Source of the DNA: an uncultured Bacilli bacterium
GTDB lineage: Bacteria; Bacillota_I; Bacilli_A; RF39; UBA660
Direction of reading: 5' to 3'
Length of the DNA stretch: 28,225 nt
Assembly (NCBI GenBank): GCA_947632495.1
Contig: CANRPL010000011.1
Location: 1 to 28,225 of the forward strand
Of the stretch, positions 6,450 to 13,517 are shown piece by piece (positions within the stretch are counted from its first letter, which is position 1; each line of letters opens with the position of its first letter). A program made the position numbers and the translations under genes. A model generated the notes under the pieces. That model saw only the letters and a list, made by a program, of their open reading frames with translations. It ran no database searches and had not been told where the DNA came from.

Positions 6450-8471
6450 ATGTCAAAGAATTTAGTTATCGTGGAATCACCAAGCAAAACAAAACCGATT
6501 GAAAAATATTTAGGTAGTGATTATCATGTTGTGTCATCTAAAGGACATGTACGTGATTTATCAACAAAGGGTAAATATGGTTTGGGTGTTGATGTTGATA
6601 ATGATTTTAAACCTGATTATGTTCCTATGAAGGGTAAATCTAATGTCATTAAAGAATTAAAAAAAGAAGTTAAAGATGCTAAACATGTCTTTTTAGCAAC
6701 CGACCCAGATCGTGAAGGAGAAGCTATTTCTTGGCATTTATCTGATGTTTTAAATTTAAAAGATGATGATTATGAGCGTGTTGTTTTTAATGAGATAACG
6801 GAAGGTGCTGTTAAAGAAGCTTTTAAACACGCTCGTAAAATCGATAAAGATTTAGTTAATAGTCAAGAGACAAGACGTATTTTAGATCGTATAATTGGTT
6901 TCCGTTTAAGTAAATTAATTCAATCTAAAACGGGTGGTAGTAGTGCCGGCCGTGTTCAGTCTGTAGCGCTTAAATTAATTGTTGATCGAGAAAGAGAAAT
7001 TGAAGCTTTTGTTCCTGAAGAATATTGGTCAATTAAAGGCGTATTTAAAGATTTTGAGGCTGAATTATTCAATTATGATCATCAGGATTTAGAGATTAAA
7101 TCAGAAGATGAAGTTAATGCTATATTAGAAAAATTAAGTAAGAATTTTATTATTGAAAGTATTGATAAAAAATTAAAGAATAAACAGTCTAAAACACCAT
7201 TCATAACTAGTACGTTACAACAAGATGCATCAAATAAATTAAATTTTAATGCTAGAAAGACAATGCAAATTGCCCAAAAATTGTATGAGGGAATTGAACT
7301 AGCTAATGAGACGGTCGGTTTGATTACCTATATGCGTACTGATTCAATTCGTTTGTCAGATGAGTTTATTAAAAATACTTATGCCTATATTAACGATAAG
7401 TATGGTAAAGAATATGTTGGTAGTGTGAAGATAGCTAAAAAGAAAGACAATGTTCAAGATGCGCATGAAGCTATACGTCCAACAAGTATTAATCGTACAC
7501 CAGAGTCAGTTAAAAAGTTTTTAACTAATGATGAATATAAATTGTACCGTATGATTTATTATCGTGCTTTGGCATCCTTAATGGCAGGTGCAACAACAGA
7601 AAATACCACTATTATTCTTGATAATAATAATTATCAGTTTAAGGCAACAGGTCAAGTAGTTACTTTTGATGGTTATTTAAAAGTATATAGTGATTATGAA
7701 GATACCAAAGATACTATTCTACCAGTTTTAAAAGAAAAGGATAAATTAGTATCACAAGATATTACAAGTGAGCAGCATTTTACTAAACCGCCATCTCGTT
7801 ATACCGAAGCTAAACTAATTAAAGAGATGGAAGAATTAGGCATTGGTCGTCCTAGTACATATGCGACTACGATGGATATCTTAAAGAAACGTAATTATGC
7901 CATATTAGAAGATAAAAAGTTTGTACCAACTAGTGTTGGTATTGAAATAACAGATAAGTTACAACAAGCTTTTAGTCATTTAATCAATGTTGAATATACT
8001 GCTAATATGGAAACAGATTTGGATAAAATTGCCGAAGGTAAAGCTAATTGGGTTAAAATACTACGTGCTTTTTATGATGAGTTTGAACCTTCCGTTAAAG
8101 AGGCTTTTACAGCTATGCCAAAAAAAGAGGCTCAAAAGACTGGTGAAGATTGCCCTGAATGTGGTAGTCCACTAGTCATTCGTAATGGTCGTTATGGTGA
8201 GTTTGTAGCTTGTAGTAATTATCCAAAATGTAAATATATTAAGAGTGAGCCAAGAGAAGTTAAAGAGATATGTGATTGCCCAAATTGTGGATCTAAAATT
8301 GTGGAAAAACATAGTAAAAGAGGGAAACTTTTCTATGGATGCAGCAATTATCCAAAATGTAAGACAGCTTATTGGGATAAACCAATTGGTCGTAACTGTC
8401 CCGAATGTGGTAGTATGTTAACCGAAAAAAATAAAAAAATAAAATGTAGTTCTTGTAACTATGAAGAATAA
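6450..8471 (+). CDS. topA: DNA topoisomerase I (type IA)
   Basis: A 673-aa enzyme that relaxes negatively supercoiled DNA through a 5'-phosphotyrosine intermediate. The N-terminal Toprim domain has VIVESPSKTKPIEKYLG and the acidic ATDPDREGEAISWHL motif. The core contains GRVQSVALKLIVDRE, and the catalytic Tyr is residue 294 in GLITYMRTDS. GIGRPSTYAT follows in the core. The C-terminus has three zinc-ribbon-like four-Cys modules (CPECGSPL...CSNYPKC, CPNCGSKI...CSNYPKC, CPECGSML...CSSC), usual for Firmicutes TopA. Length is typical for the family. The start ATG has AAAGGA upstream. It is transcribed alone between its own promoter and terminator. Nothing is missing. Confidence 0.98.
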   Translation: MSKNLVIVESPSKTKPIEKYLGSDYHVVSSKGHVRDLSTKGKYGLGVDVDNDFKPDYVPMKGKSNVIKELKKEVKDAKHVFLATDPDREGEAISWHLSDVLNLKDDDYERVVFNEITEGAVKEAFKHARKIDKDLVNSQETRRILDRIIGFRLSKLIQSKTGGSSAGRVQSVALKLIVDREREIEAFVPEEYWSIKGVFKDFEAELFNYDHQDLEIKSEDEVNAILEKLSKNFIIESIDKKLKNKQSKTPFITSTLQQDASNKLNFNARKTMQIAQKLYEGIELANETVGLITYMRTDSIRLSDEFIKNTYAYINDKYGKEYVGSVKIAKKKDNVQDAHEAIRPTSINRTPESVKKFLTNDEYKLYRMIYYRALASLMAGATTENTTIILDNNNYQFKATGQVVTFDGYLKVYSDYEDTKDTILPVLKEKDKLVSQDITSEQHFTKPPSRYTEAKLIKEMEELGIGRPSTYATTMDILKKRNYAILEDKKFVPTSVGIEITDKLQQAFSHLINVEYTANMETDLDKIAEGKANWVKILRAFYDEFEPSVKEAFTAMPKKEAQKTGEDCPECGSPLVIRNGRYGEFVACSNYPKCKYIKSEPREVKEICDCPNCGSKIVEKHSKRGKLFYGCSNYPKCKTAYWDKPIGRNCPECGSMLTEKNKKIKCSSCNYEE

Positions 8472-8498
8472 ACAATCGATACTGTTGATTGTTTTTTT
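8471..8498 (+). terminator. Terminator of topA
   Basis: AACAATC / GATTGTT stem (8471-8477 and 8487-8493) with a T run. It overlaps the last base of the stop codon. Confidence 0.85.
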
Positions 8499-8517
8499 CT
8501 TATAAAATAAAGAAATA

Positions 8518-8547
8518 TTGACATATTTTTTTTAAATGTGCTACAAT
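8518..8547 (+). promoter_or_regulatory. Promoter of the aquaporin gene
   Basis: TTGACA (8518-8523), an 18-bp spacer and TACAAT (8542-8547). AAAGGAG (8555-8561) lies before the ATG at 8572. Confidence 0.75.
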
Positions 8548-8571
8548 TAAGTAGAAAGGAGTAAAAGATAT

Positions 8572-9477
8572 ATGAAAAAATATCTTTGTGAGTTTTTAGG
8601 AACTTGCGTTTTGGTTTTATTTGGATGTGGAGTAGCTGTATTAACAAACGCAGATCTTGTAGCTACATCATTAGCTTTTGGCTTATCAATTGTAGCTGTT
8701 GCATACGTAATTGGAAATGTTTCAGGTTGTCATGTTAATCCAGCTGTAACTTTTGCTATGTGGATAGACAAAAGAATTAGCGGAAAGGATTTTTGGTTAT
8801 ATATTATTGCTCAAGTATTAGGAGCTCTAGCCGGTAGTGCATTATTAGTATTATTACTAAATACAACTTCATTTGGTGATTATCGTACCATTGGTTTAGG
8901 TGCTAATGGTTATGGTCAACCAGGTAGTGAAATAACTTTATTAGGTGCATTGGTTACTGAAGTCGTATTGACATTTGTCTTTGTTTTAGCTGTTTTAGGT
9001 GTTACAAAAGAAAAGAAAAATAGTACTGTTGCACCAATTGTTATTGGTTTAACATTAACATTAGTTCATATTTTAGGTATCAAATTAACAGGTACTTCTG
9101 TTAACCCAGCTCGTTCTTTAGCACCTGCTATTTGGTTAGGTGGAGAAGCATTAGAACAAGTATGGGTATTCATTGTTGGACCATTTGTTGGTGCTGCTTT
9201 TGCTGCTTTAGTTAGTTTCTTCATTGATTTAGAACCAGCTAAAAAGGAAACTAATGAAGCTTTTGATATCGAAAAGGTTGAAGCTTTAGAAATGCCAGAG
9301 ATTAAAACTGAAGAAGTAGTTGTAGAAGCAGCAAAAGAAGAAAAAGAAAATACTCCAGAAAAACCACAAAAGAAAAATACAAGAAAACCATCAACAAATA
9401 GAAAACCATCTAATGGTAGAGGAAAGCCACGCAAGAATAATAAAACAAATACAAATAATGAAGCTAAAAAAAACTAG
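8572..9477 (+). CDS. aqpZ: Aquaporin (MIP family, water-channel type) with long charged tail
   Basis: A 301-aa six-TM major intrinsic protein. The two NPA boxes are at residues 56-58 (HVNPAVTF) and 178-180 (SVNPARS). By alignment to the known selectivity filter of E. coli AqpZ (Phe, His, Thr, Arg), the equivalents here are F36, H166, T175 and R181, the narrow, water-selective set and not the glycerol-facilitator set. The channel body ends near residue 220, as in AqpZ. After that comes about 80 aa of hydrophilic tail: first acidic (residues 223-265, many Glu), then strongly basic (KPQKKNTRKPSTNRKPSNGR). Such a tail is not part of the usual bacterial aquaporin and would lie in the cytoplasm. 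It is a single gene with its own promoter and terminator. Confidence 0.93.
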   Translation: MKKYLCEFLGTCVLVLFGCGVAVLTNADLVATSLAFGLSIVAVAYVIGNVSGCHVNPAVTFAMWIDKRISGKDFWLYIIAQVLGALAGSALLVLLLNTTSFGDYRTIGLGANGYGQPGSEITLLGALVTEVVLTFVFVLAVLGVTKEKKNSTVAPIVIGLTLTLVHILGIKLTGTSVNPARSLAPAIWLGGEALEQVWVFIVGPFVGAAFAALVSFFIDLEPAKKETNEAFDIEKVEALEMPEIKTEEVVVEAAKEEKENTPEKPQKKNTRKPSTNRKPSNGRGKPRKNNKTNTNNEAKKN

Positions 9478-9495
9478 TCGATGACTAGTTTTTTT
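9468..9495 (+). terminator. Terminator of the aquaporin gene
   Basis: A-run plus ACTAGT / ACTAGT stem (9473-9478 and 9484-9489) followed by seven T. The TAG stop (9475-9477) is in the stem. Confidence 0.88.
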
Positions 9496-9540
9496 GCACC
9501 TTATTATTATTTCTTAATAATATATAATAGTAGGTGAATT

Positions 9541-10275
9541 ATGAATAGTATTAGCTTTGTTTTTTTATGCTCAATGATTATTTTTGGAGCCACAACAATA
9601 GGATCAATTTTAGTCTTCACACTCAACGTTATTAGTGATAAAACAGAAAAGTTATGTTTAGGTCTCGCTAGTGGGGTCATGTTTGCCGCCTCGATATGGT
9701 CACTATTAATTCCCGCTTTGGATAGTTCAAATATTGTTTTTGTCTTGATCGGTTTTATTTTAGGTATGTTTGTCATTATGAAATTAGATAAATTTGTAAG
9801 TAAGTGCTCAACTTTCAATTCTAAAAAAAATAAAATGCTTTTTTGGGCCATGACCCTTCATAATATTCCGGAAGGTATGACTGTTGGGTTAATGAGTTGT
9901 TATGCGTATCAAAATAGTAGTATTGTATCTATTTCAGCCGCTTTAGCTTTGACAATCGGTATTGCTATTCAAAATATTCCTGAGGGTGCATCGATATCTT
10001 TTAATTATCGTCAAGCTGGTTATAGTAAAATGAAGTCCGCTTTTTTAGGGATTGTATCTGGCATAGTTGAACCCATTAGTGCCTTTCTAATGTTACTTTT
10101 GATTAATTATCTTTCCTTATTACTGCCATTTGTTTTAGCAGCTTCTTCTGCTATTATGATATATGTAGTTATCAATGAATTATTACCGAGTATTAATCAT
10201 AACGAGAGTAATTTAGGTACTATCTATTTTATTATCGGTTTTCTTTTAATGATGTGTTTAGATGTTCTTTTGTAG
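9541..10275 (+). CDS. ZIP-family divalent metal transporter
   Basis: A 244-aa hydrophobic protein of the ZIP (zinc/iron permease, ZupT/GufA) family, moving Zn2+ or related ions into the cytoplasm. The metal-site motifs are present: LHNIPEGMTVG (H107, N108, E111) in TM4 and IQNIPEGASISF (Q144, N145, E148) in TM5. About eight TM segments are readable, with a short Lys-rich loop near residues 85-100. The family usually has a His-rich loop here; this one lacks it. The start ATG at 9541 has AGTAGGTG upstream. TATAAT at 9523-9528 may be its -10, without a convincing -35. No clear terminator follows. The metal substrate cannot be fixed from the sequence. Confidence 0.9.
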   Translation: MNSISFVFLCSMIIFGATTIGSILVFTLNVISDKTEKLCLGLASGVMFAASIWSLLIPALDSSNIVFVLIGFILGMFVIMKLDKFVSKCSTFNSKKNKMLFWAMTLHNIPEGMTVGLMSCYAYQNSSIVSISAALALTIGIAIQNIPEGASISFNYRQAGYSKMKSAFLGIVSGIVEPISAFLMLLLINYLSLLLPFVLAASSAIMIYVVINELLPSINHNESNLGTIYFIIGFLLMMCLDVLL

Positions 10276-10381
10276 CGCAAAAAAAAGAAAAGACTAAATC
10301 TTAACTTATTTATTCTTTCCTCTTTGTGATTTAATTCTATCATATAATTCTTAATTTGTAAATACCTATTAATTAATAAAC

Positions 10382-10424
10382 TTCAATTATTCTTCATATA
10401 TTCTTCACATAAGATTGTTATAGT
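10382..10424 (+). promoter_or_regulatory. Operator-promoter 1: TTCA repeats with 11-bp period
   Basis: TTCA at 10382, 10393 and 10404 (the last TTCAC), exactly 11 bp apart, then 10 bp, then TATAGT (10419-10424). No -35 hexamer is present. Direct repeats one helical turn apart next to a -10 are the classical binding pattern of OmpR/PhoB-family regulators, and the adjacent gene encodes one. The same layout recurs at 10608 and 12705. Confidence 0.75.
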
Positions 10425-10430
10425 TAAATT

Positions 10431-10609
10431 AGAAGAAAGGAAAATAGTATAATAAAAATGTGGAAATAACTCCTCCACAAAACAATTCTCTATAGGTAAA
10501 TATAAACAAGCCTTACTTTTATAACTTACTTCTTCTCATAGTATACTATGAAAGATGATAAGCCATCTTTTAGCTTTCTTCTAGAAAAAGATACATTGTA
10601 TCTTTTTTT
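10431..10609 (+). ncRNA. Predicted small RNA with an anti-Shine-Dalgarno loop
   Basis: A transcript of about 180 nt is predicted from operator-promoter 1 (start inferred about 7 nt after the -10) to the strong terminator ending at 10609. It has no credible ORF: the first ATG (10458) gives only three codons. It can form a hairpin TGTGGA / TCCACA (10459-10464 and 10474-10479) that presents CTCCTCC (10470-10476), complementary to Shine-Dalgarno sequences such as GGAGGAG. Further on are a 14-bp palindrome CATAGTATACTATG (10537-10550) and a second hairpin AAAGATG / CATCTTT (10551-10557 and 10564-10570). C/U-rich loops that pair with ribosome binding sites are known from Gram-positive regulatory RNAs. 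Transcription itself is inferred. Alternatively this is a leader that attenuates the regulator operon. Confidence 0.5.
10585..10609 (+). terminator. Terminator of the predicted small RNA
   Basis: 10-bp stem AAAAAGATAC / GTATCTTTTT (10585-10594 and 10598-10607) running into more T. It stops just where operator-promoter 2 begins. Confidence 0.85.
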
Positions 10610-10639
10610 CATATACTTTTCACAAAATAAGTGTAAAAT
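10608..10639 (+). promoter_or_regulatory. Operator-promoter 2, in front of the response regulator
   Basis: TTCAT at 10608 and TTCAC at 10619 (11 bp apart), then 10 bp, then TAAAAT (10634-10639). The spacing is identical to sites 1 and 3. It suggests autoregulation of the two-component operon. Confidence 0.7.
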
Positions 10640-10672
10640 ATATGGTGTTAGGCGATGTAATTAGGTTATAAA

Positions 10673-11353
10673 ATGAAAGTGTTAATTATTGATGATGAAG
10701 ATTTAATTCGAAATATTATTAAAGAATATTGTATGAATGAAGGTTATCTAACATATGAAGCGCGTGATGGTATCGAAGCTTTAGATCTTTTTAAAGCTCA
10801 TAGTGATATCGATATTGTTATATTAGATGTTATGATGCCTAATATGGATGGTCTTACAGCTTATACACAAATGAAAAAAATTCGTAATACACCAACAATT
10901 ATTTTATCAGCTCGTGGTGAAGAATACGATAAATTAATGGGCTTCAATCTTGGCGTCGATGATTATTTAACTAAACCATTTAGTCCACGTGAATTAATTG
11001 CTCGAATTAAAGCTATCTTAAAGCGTGATAATAAAGTATTAGATAGTTATGTCTACAAAGATTTAAAAGTCGATATTAGAGCGCATGCGGTTTATATTGG
11101 TGATAAGGAAATAGAGTTAACACCTAAAGAATATGAACTACTCCTATACTTTATCGAAAATAAGTCGATAGCTTTATCGCGTGAACAATTATTAAGTAAA
11201 ATATGGGGCTATGATTTTTTTGGTGATGATCGTACTATTGATACACATATTAAAACTTTACGTAGTCATTTAGGACCATATCGTAATATGATTAAGACAA
11301 TTAGAGGGGTAGGTTATAAATTTGAAGAAAAAGAAAAAGACCTTACTAATTAA
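10673..11353 (+). CDS. OmpR/PhoB-family response regulator
   Basis: A 226-aa regulator. The receiver domain (1-115) has the acidic pocket DDED near residue 8, phosphoacceptor D52 in VILDVMMPNMDG, and K101 in YLTKPFSPREL. The C-terminal winged-helix DNA-binding domain (about 128-222) has ELTPKEYELLLYF, the recognition region RTIDTHIKTLRSHL and the wing TIRGVGYKF. The last 32 bp overlap the kinase gene, so the two are cotranscribed and translationally coupled. The start ATG follows a weak TTAGG. It probably binds the 11-bp-spaced TTCA repeats at 10382, 10608 and 12705 (inference from family and position). The stimulus is unknown. Confidence 0.95.
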   Translation: MKVLIIDDEDLIRNIIKEYCMNEGYLTYEARDGIEALDLFKAHSDIDIVILDVMMPNMDGLTAYTQMKKIRNTPTIILSARGEEYDKLMGFNLGVDDYLTKPFSPRELIARIKAILKRDNKVLDSYVYKDLKVDIRAHAVYIGDKEIELTPKEYELLLYFIENKSIALSREQLLSKIWGYDFFGDDRTIDTHIKTLRSHLGPYRNMIKTIRGVGYKFEEKEKDLTN

Positions 11354-12704
11354 TACCCTTATTTATTTCATTATCTTTTCGGTTGTCTTATTATTGTTCT
11401 TATGGATATTTCAAATTTTATCACTTAATACACTTTATAAAATATCACGTACTAAAGAATTAAATAAAGCTGTAATTAGTTTAACTAAAGAATATGATTC
11501 GAAAGATTTTCAAGATGCTTTTGATGAAATATCAATCAATAATGATGTCTGTATTGAGGTTATTGATAAAGGAGTATTAGCTTATGTATCAAAATCGCCA
11601 GATCGTAAATGTCTAACTCGTAAAAATATTGATATCTACCGCTTTGAGACAGAGTTTATTGAAAATGATGAGAGTCTTAAACGAGCTGAAATTATTAATC
11701 CTAATTTTAATAATGAAACATTAGTTATTGGTAAAAAGCTCGATGATGAAACATTTCTTTTTGTCAATACATCTTTGGTACCACTTGATACTAGTATTGA
11801 AATGTTAAAAAATCAATTTATTTATATCGCTATTATCATTCTACTAATGGCGGCGGTTGTTTCTTATTTTATATCAAAACAGTTATCAATTCCTATCGCA
11901 CGTATAAATGAGAAAGCTAAACGTTTAGGAAAGAAAGATTATAGTACAACGTTTGAAGAAAATACAAATATTCTAGAACTTGATGAATTAGGTAGTACTT
12001 TAAACGAAACGGTTAGGGAGTTATCTAAAACTGATGAATTAAGAAGAGAATTAATGGCCAATGTATCACATGATTTAAAGACGCCATTGACGCTTATTAG
12101 AGCTTATGCTGAAGCTGCTAAAGATATTGATGCTGGTAAGAAGAAAAAGCGTGATGAAGATTTAAATATTATTATTGATGAAACTAGTCGCTTGACTTTA
12201 TTAGTTAATGATATTTTAGAGTTATCACGACTTGAAGCAAATGTTGAAGAATTAGTTTTAGAGCCATTTAATTTACGAGAATTAATAGATACCATTATAA
12301 AGAAATTTGATATTTTAAAAAATGATGGCTTTGTTTTTGAGGTAGAATGTCCTGATATAGTTATGATTAATAGTAGTCGCAAGAAACTAGAACAAGTTGT
12401 CTACAATTTAATTAATAACGCTATTAATTATACGGGTGATGATAAAAAAGTTATTATCCGTGTTAAGTTAGTTAATGATGCTGTTCGTGTAGAAGTAATT
12501 GATACAGGTGCTGGTATTGCTCCTGAAGAATTAGGACTTATATGGGATAAATATTATAAAATTGATAAGCAAAGAAAACGTAATAAGTATGGAACTGGTT
12601 TAGGCTTATCGATCGTTAAGTCAACGTTAATAGCCTTAAATTATGCCTACGGGGTAGAAAGTCAGTTGGGTGCTGGAACAACTTTCTATTTTGAAATAAA
12701 ATAG
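11322..12704 (+). CDS. Sensor histidine kinase
   Basis: A 460-aa membrane kinase, partner of the upstream regulator. TM1 is at about residues 8-30, then an extracytoplasmic sensor of roughly 130 aa with two Cys (NNDVCIEV and RKCLT), TM2 at about 165-185, and a HAMP linker. The HisKA domain has phospho-acceptor H250 in MANVSHDLKTPLTLI. The HATPase has the N box EQVVYNLINNAINYT, DTGAGI and GTGLGLSI. The start is a TTG at 11322, with GAGGGG upstream inside the regulator gene; no better ATG lies before TM1. Length and domain order are typical. The closest groups are PhoR/VanS-like kinases. The first operator repeat of site 3 begins directly at its stop codon. Confidence 0.94.
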   Translation: MKKKKKTLLINTLIYFIIFSVVLLLFLWIFQILSLNTLYKISRTKELNKAVISLTKEYDSKDFQDAFDEISINNDVCIEVIDKGVLAYVSKSPDRKCLTRKNIDIYRFETEFIENDESLKRAEIINPNFNNETLVIGKKLDDETFLFVNTSLVPLDTSIEMLKNQFIYIAIIILLMAAVVSYFISKQLSIPIARINEKAKRLGKKDYSTTFEENTNILELDELGSTLNETVRELSKTDELRRELMANVSHDLKTPLTLIRAYAEAAKDIDAGKKKKRDEDLNIIIDETSRLTLLVNDILELSRLEANVEELVLEPFNLRELIDTIIKKFDILKNDGFVFEVECPDIVMINSSRKKLEQVVYNLINNAINYTGDDKKVIIRVKLVNDAVRVEVIDTGAGIAPEELGLIWDKYYKIDKQRKRNKYGTGLGLSIVKSTLIALNYAYGVESQLGAGTTFYFEIK

Positions 12705-12747
12705 TTCACTTAAAATTCACGTTTCATTCATAAATTAGTAGTATGAT
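12705..12747 (+). promoter_or_regulatory. Operator-promoter 3, after the kinase gene
   Basis: TTCAC at 12705, TTCAC at 12716 and TTCAT at 12727 (11-bp steps), then 10 bp, then TATGAT (12742-12747). It is the same architecture as sites 1 and 2. It drives a short transcript to the terminator at 12817 and, by read-through, possibly the coat genes. Confidence 0.72.
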
Positions 12748-12753
12748 TAATTT

Positions 12754-12842
12754 ATGAAAGGAAGTGATGAGTATAGAATATATAATTCACAACTAACCCA
12801 ATATTAAATGAAATATAAAAGATAACTTCGGTTATCTTTTTT
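12754..12842 (+). ncRNA. Predicted short transcript (small RNA or micro-peptide mRNA)
   Basis: From operator-promoter 3 to the UUCG-loop terminator, about 90 nt. It opens with GAAAGGAAG, like the first predicted RNA (GAAAGGAAA), with AGTATA a few bases later in both. AAGGA is followed 5-6 bp on by ATG (12767) for the 9-residue ORF MSIEYIIHN. Whether this peptide is made, or the transcript acts as RNA, cannot be decided from the sequence. Confidence 0.4.
12817..12842 (+). terminator. Terminator with UUCG tetraloop
   Basis: 10-bp stem AAAAGATAAC / GTTATCTTTT (12817-12826 and 12831-12840) closing the extra-stable TTCG loop, then TT. Confidence 0.9.
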
Positions 12843-12891
12843 GTATAAATAGGTGATAGTTGGACATTATATTGATGAAAGGACTGATGAT

Positions 12892-13107
12892 ATGAAAGAA
12901 GTACCACCAATGGTATCAACAAAAGATTTAGCTTATCTTGAAGATATGTTAAATTGGAACTTTATAGCGATTAAGAAATTTAATAATTATTTACAGTGGA
13001 TAACTGATACTGATGTTAAAAATTTCTTTAATGATGTTATTGCCCATTATAAAGAAAATTATATGATAATTAAAGATTGTTTAAATCTAGGAGGTAATAA
13101 TGAATAA
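12892..13107 (+). CDS. Small helical coat-associated protein (CotF partner type)
   Basis: A 71-aa, mostly helical protein with LAYLEDMLNWNFIAIKKF, of the kind encoded next to CotF-domain proteins in many Firmicutes; its role is not established. The ATG at 12892 is chosen over the in-frame GTG at 12853 because AAAGGA is 8 bp upstream and the shorter product matches the family. Its 3' end overlaps the next gene by 8 bp, and AGGAGG for that gene is inside this one, so they are translationally coupled. It lies downstream of the two-component system, separated from it by the UUCG terminator. Confidence 0.75.
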   Translation: MKEVPPMVSTKDLAYLEDMLNWNFIAIKKFNNYLQWITDTDVKNFFNDVIAHYKENYMIIKDCLNLGGNNE

Positions 13108-13405
13108 AGTAGCTAATGTTAAAGTTGAAGTCCCAATTGGTAAACAGATGAATGATCAAGATTATTTGACAGATCTTTTAAGTACGATTAAGAATATGGT
13201 TAGTAGTTATGCTTTAGCATTAAATGAAGCAAGTAATGATTTTCTATATGATAATTTTAAGAAACTTTTTGATACGACAAGTAAATTACAGCGTGATGCT
13301 TTTAATTTGATGTTTAATAAAGGTTGGTATACATTAGAAGAAGCTGATTATGATAAAGTTATGTCAACCTTAACTAAAGCTAATCAAAATATGGAACAAT
13401 TATAA
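13100..13405 (+). CDS. CotF-domain spore coat-type protein
   Basis: A 101-aa protein with the coat F domain: NDQDYLTDLLSTIKNM, SSYALALNEASNDFLYDNF, then a Leu/Gln-rich helix and the conserved GWYTLEEAD. The fold is a ferritin-like helical bundle. Members are found in spore coats but also in vegetative cells, so this alone does not prove sporulation. AGGAGG 5 bp before the ATG makes the start certain. It forms a coupled pair with the preceding gene and is followed by a terminator. Confidence 0.85.
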   Translation: MNKVANVKVEVPIGKQMNDQDYLTDLLSTIKNMVSSYALALNEASNDFLYDNFKKLFDTTSKLQRDAFNLMFNKGWYTLEEADYDKVMSTLTKANQNMEQL

Positions 13406-13429
13406 GAGAAAAAATTCTCTTTTTTTTTA
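13404..13429 (+). terminator. Terminator of the coat gene pair
   Basis: AGAGAA / TTCTCT stem (13405-13410 and 13415-13420) with a long T run. It overlaps the stop codon. Confidence 0.85.
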
Positions 13430-13461
13430 TGTTATAATTTAAGTAATAAAAAAGCAAAAAA

Positions 13462-13496
13462 ACTATTGACCTTCCCCAAAGGTAATAGTTTATATT
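13462..13496 (+). promoter_or_regulatory. MerR-type promoter and operator
   Basis: TTGACC (13466-13471) and TATATT (13491-13496) are separated by 19 bp, the over-long spacer typical of MerR-activated promoters. The spacer carries the dyad ACCTT-CCCCA-AAGGT (13469-13483), extended by ACTATT (13462-13467) on the left and AATAGT (13484-13489) on the right. It directly precedes the MerR gene, so it is probably autoregulated. Confidence 0.82.
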
Positions 13497-13517
13497 AATT
13501 ATCAGAAAGGAGAAGTT

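Larger units (their letters stand above)
10276..10672 (+). other. 397-bp intergenic region between the ZIP gene and the response regulator
   Basis: It holds a first operator-promoter (10382-10424), a predicted small RNA (10431-10609) ending in an intrinsic terminator, and a second operator-promoter (10608-10639) for the regulator gene. Bases 10276-10380 show only AT-rich sequence with no recognisable element. I found no protein-coding ORF with a ribosome binding site in the region. Confidence 0.75.

Noticed and set aside
9066..9434. 122-codon antisense ORF inside the aquaporin gene
   Set aside because: It is a mirror of the repetitive Lys/Glu tail codons; no ribosome binding site, promoter or recognisable domain.
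9507..9851. 114-codon antisense ORF over the start of the ZIP gene
   Set aside because: The plus-strand frame has clear ZIP motifs; the antisense frame has no support.
10276..10340. Terminator after the ZIP gene
   Set aside because: The A- and T-rich stretches here form only a short, imperfect stem (AAGA/TCTT) without a proper T run.
10548..10664. 38-codon ORF starting at the palindrome in the predicted small RNA
   Set aside because: No ribosome binding site, and it runs through the terminator and operator 2.
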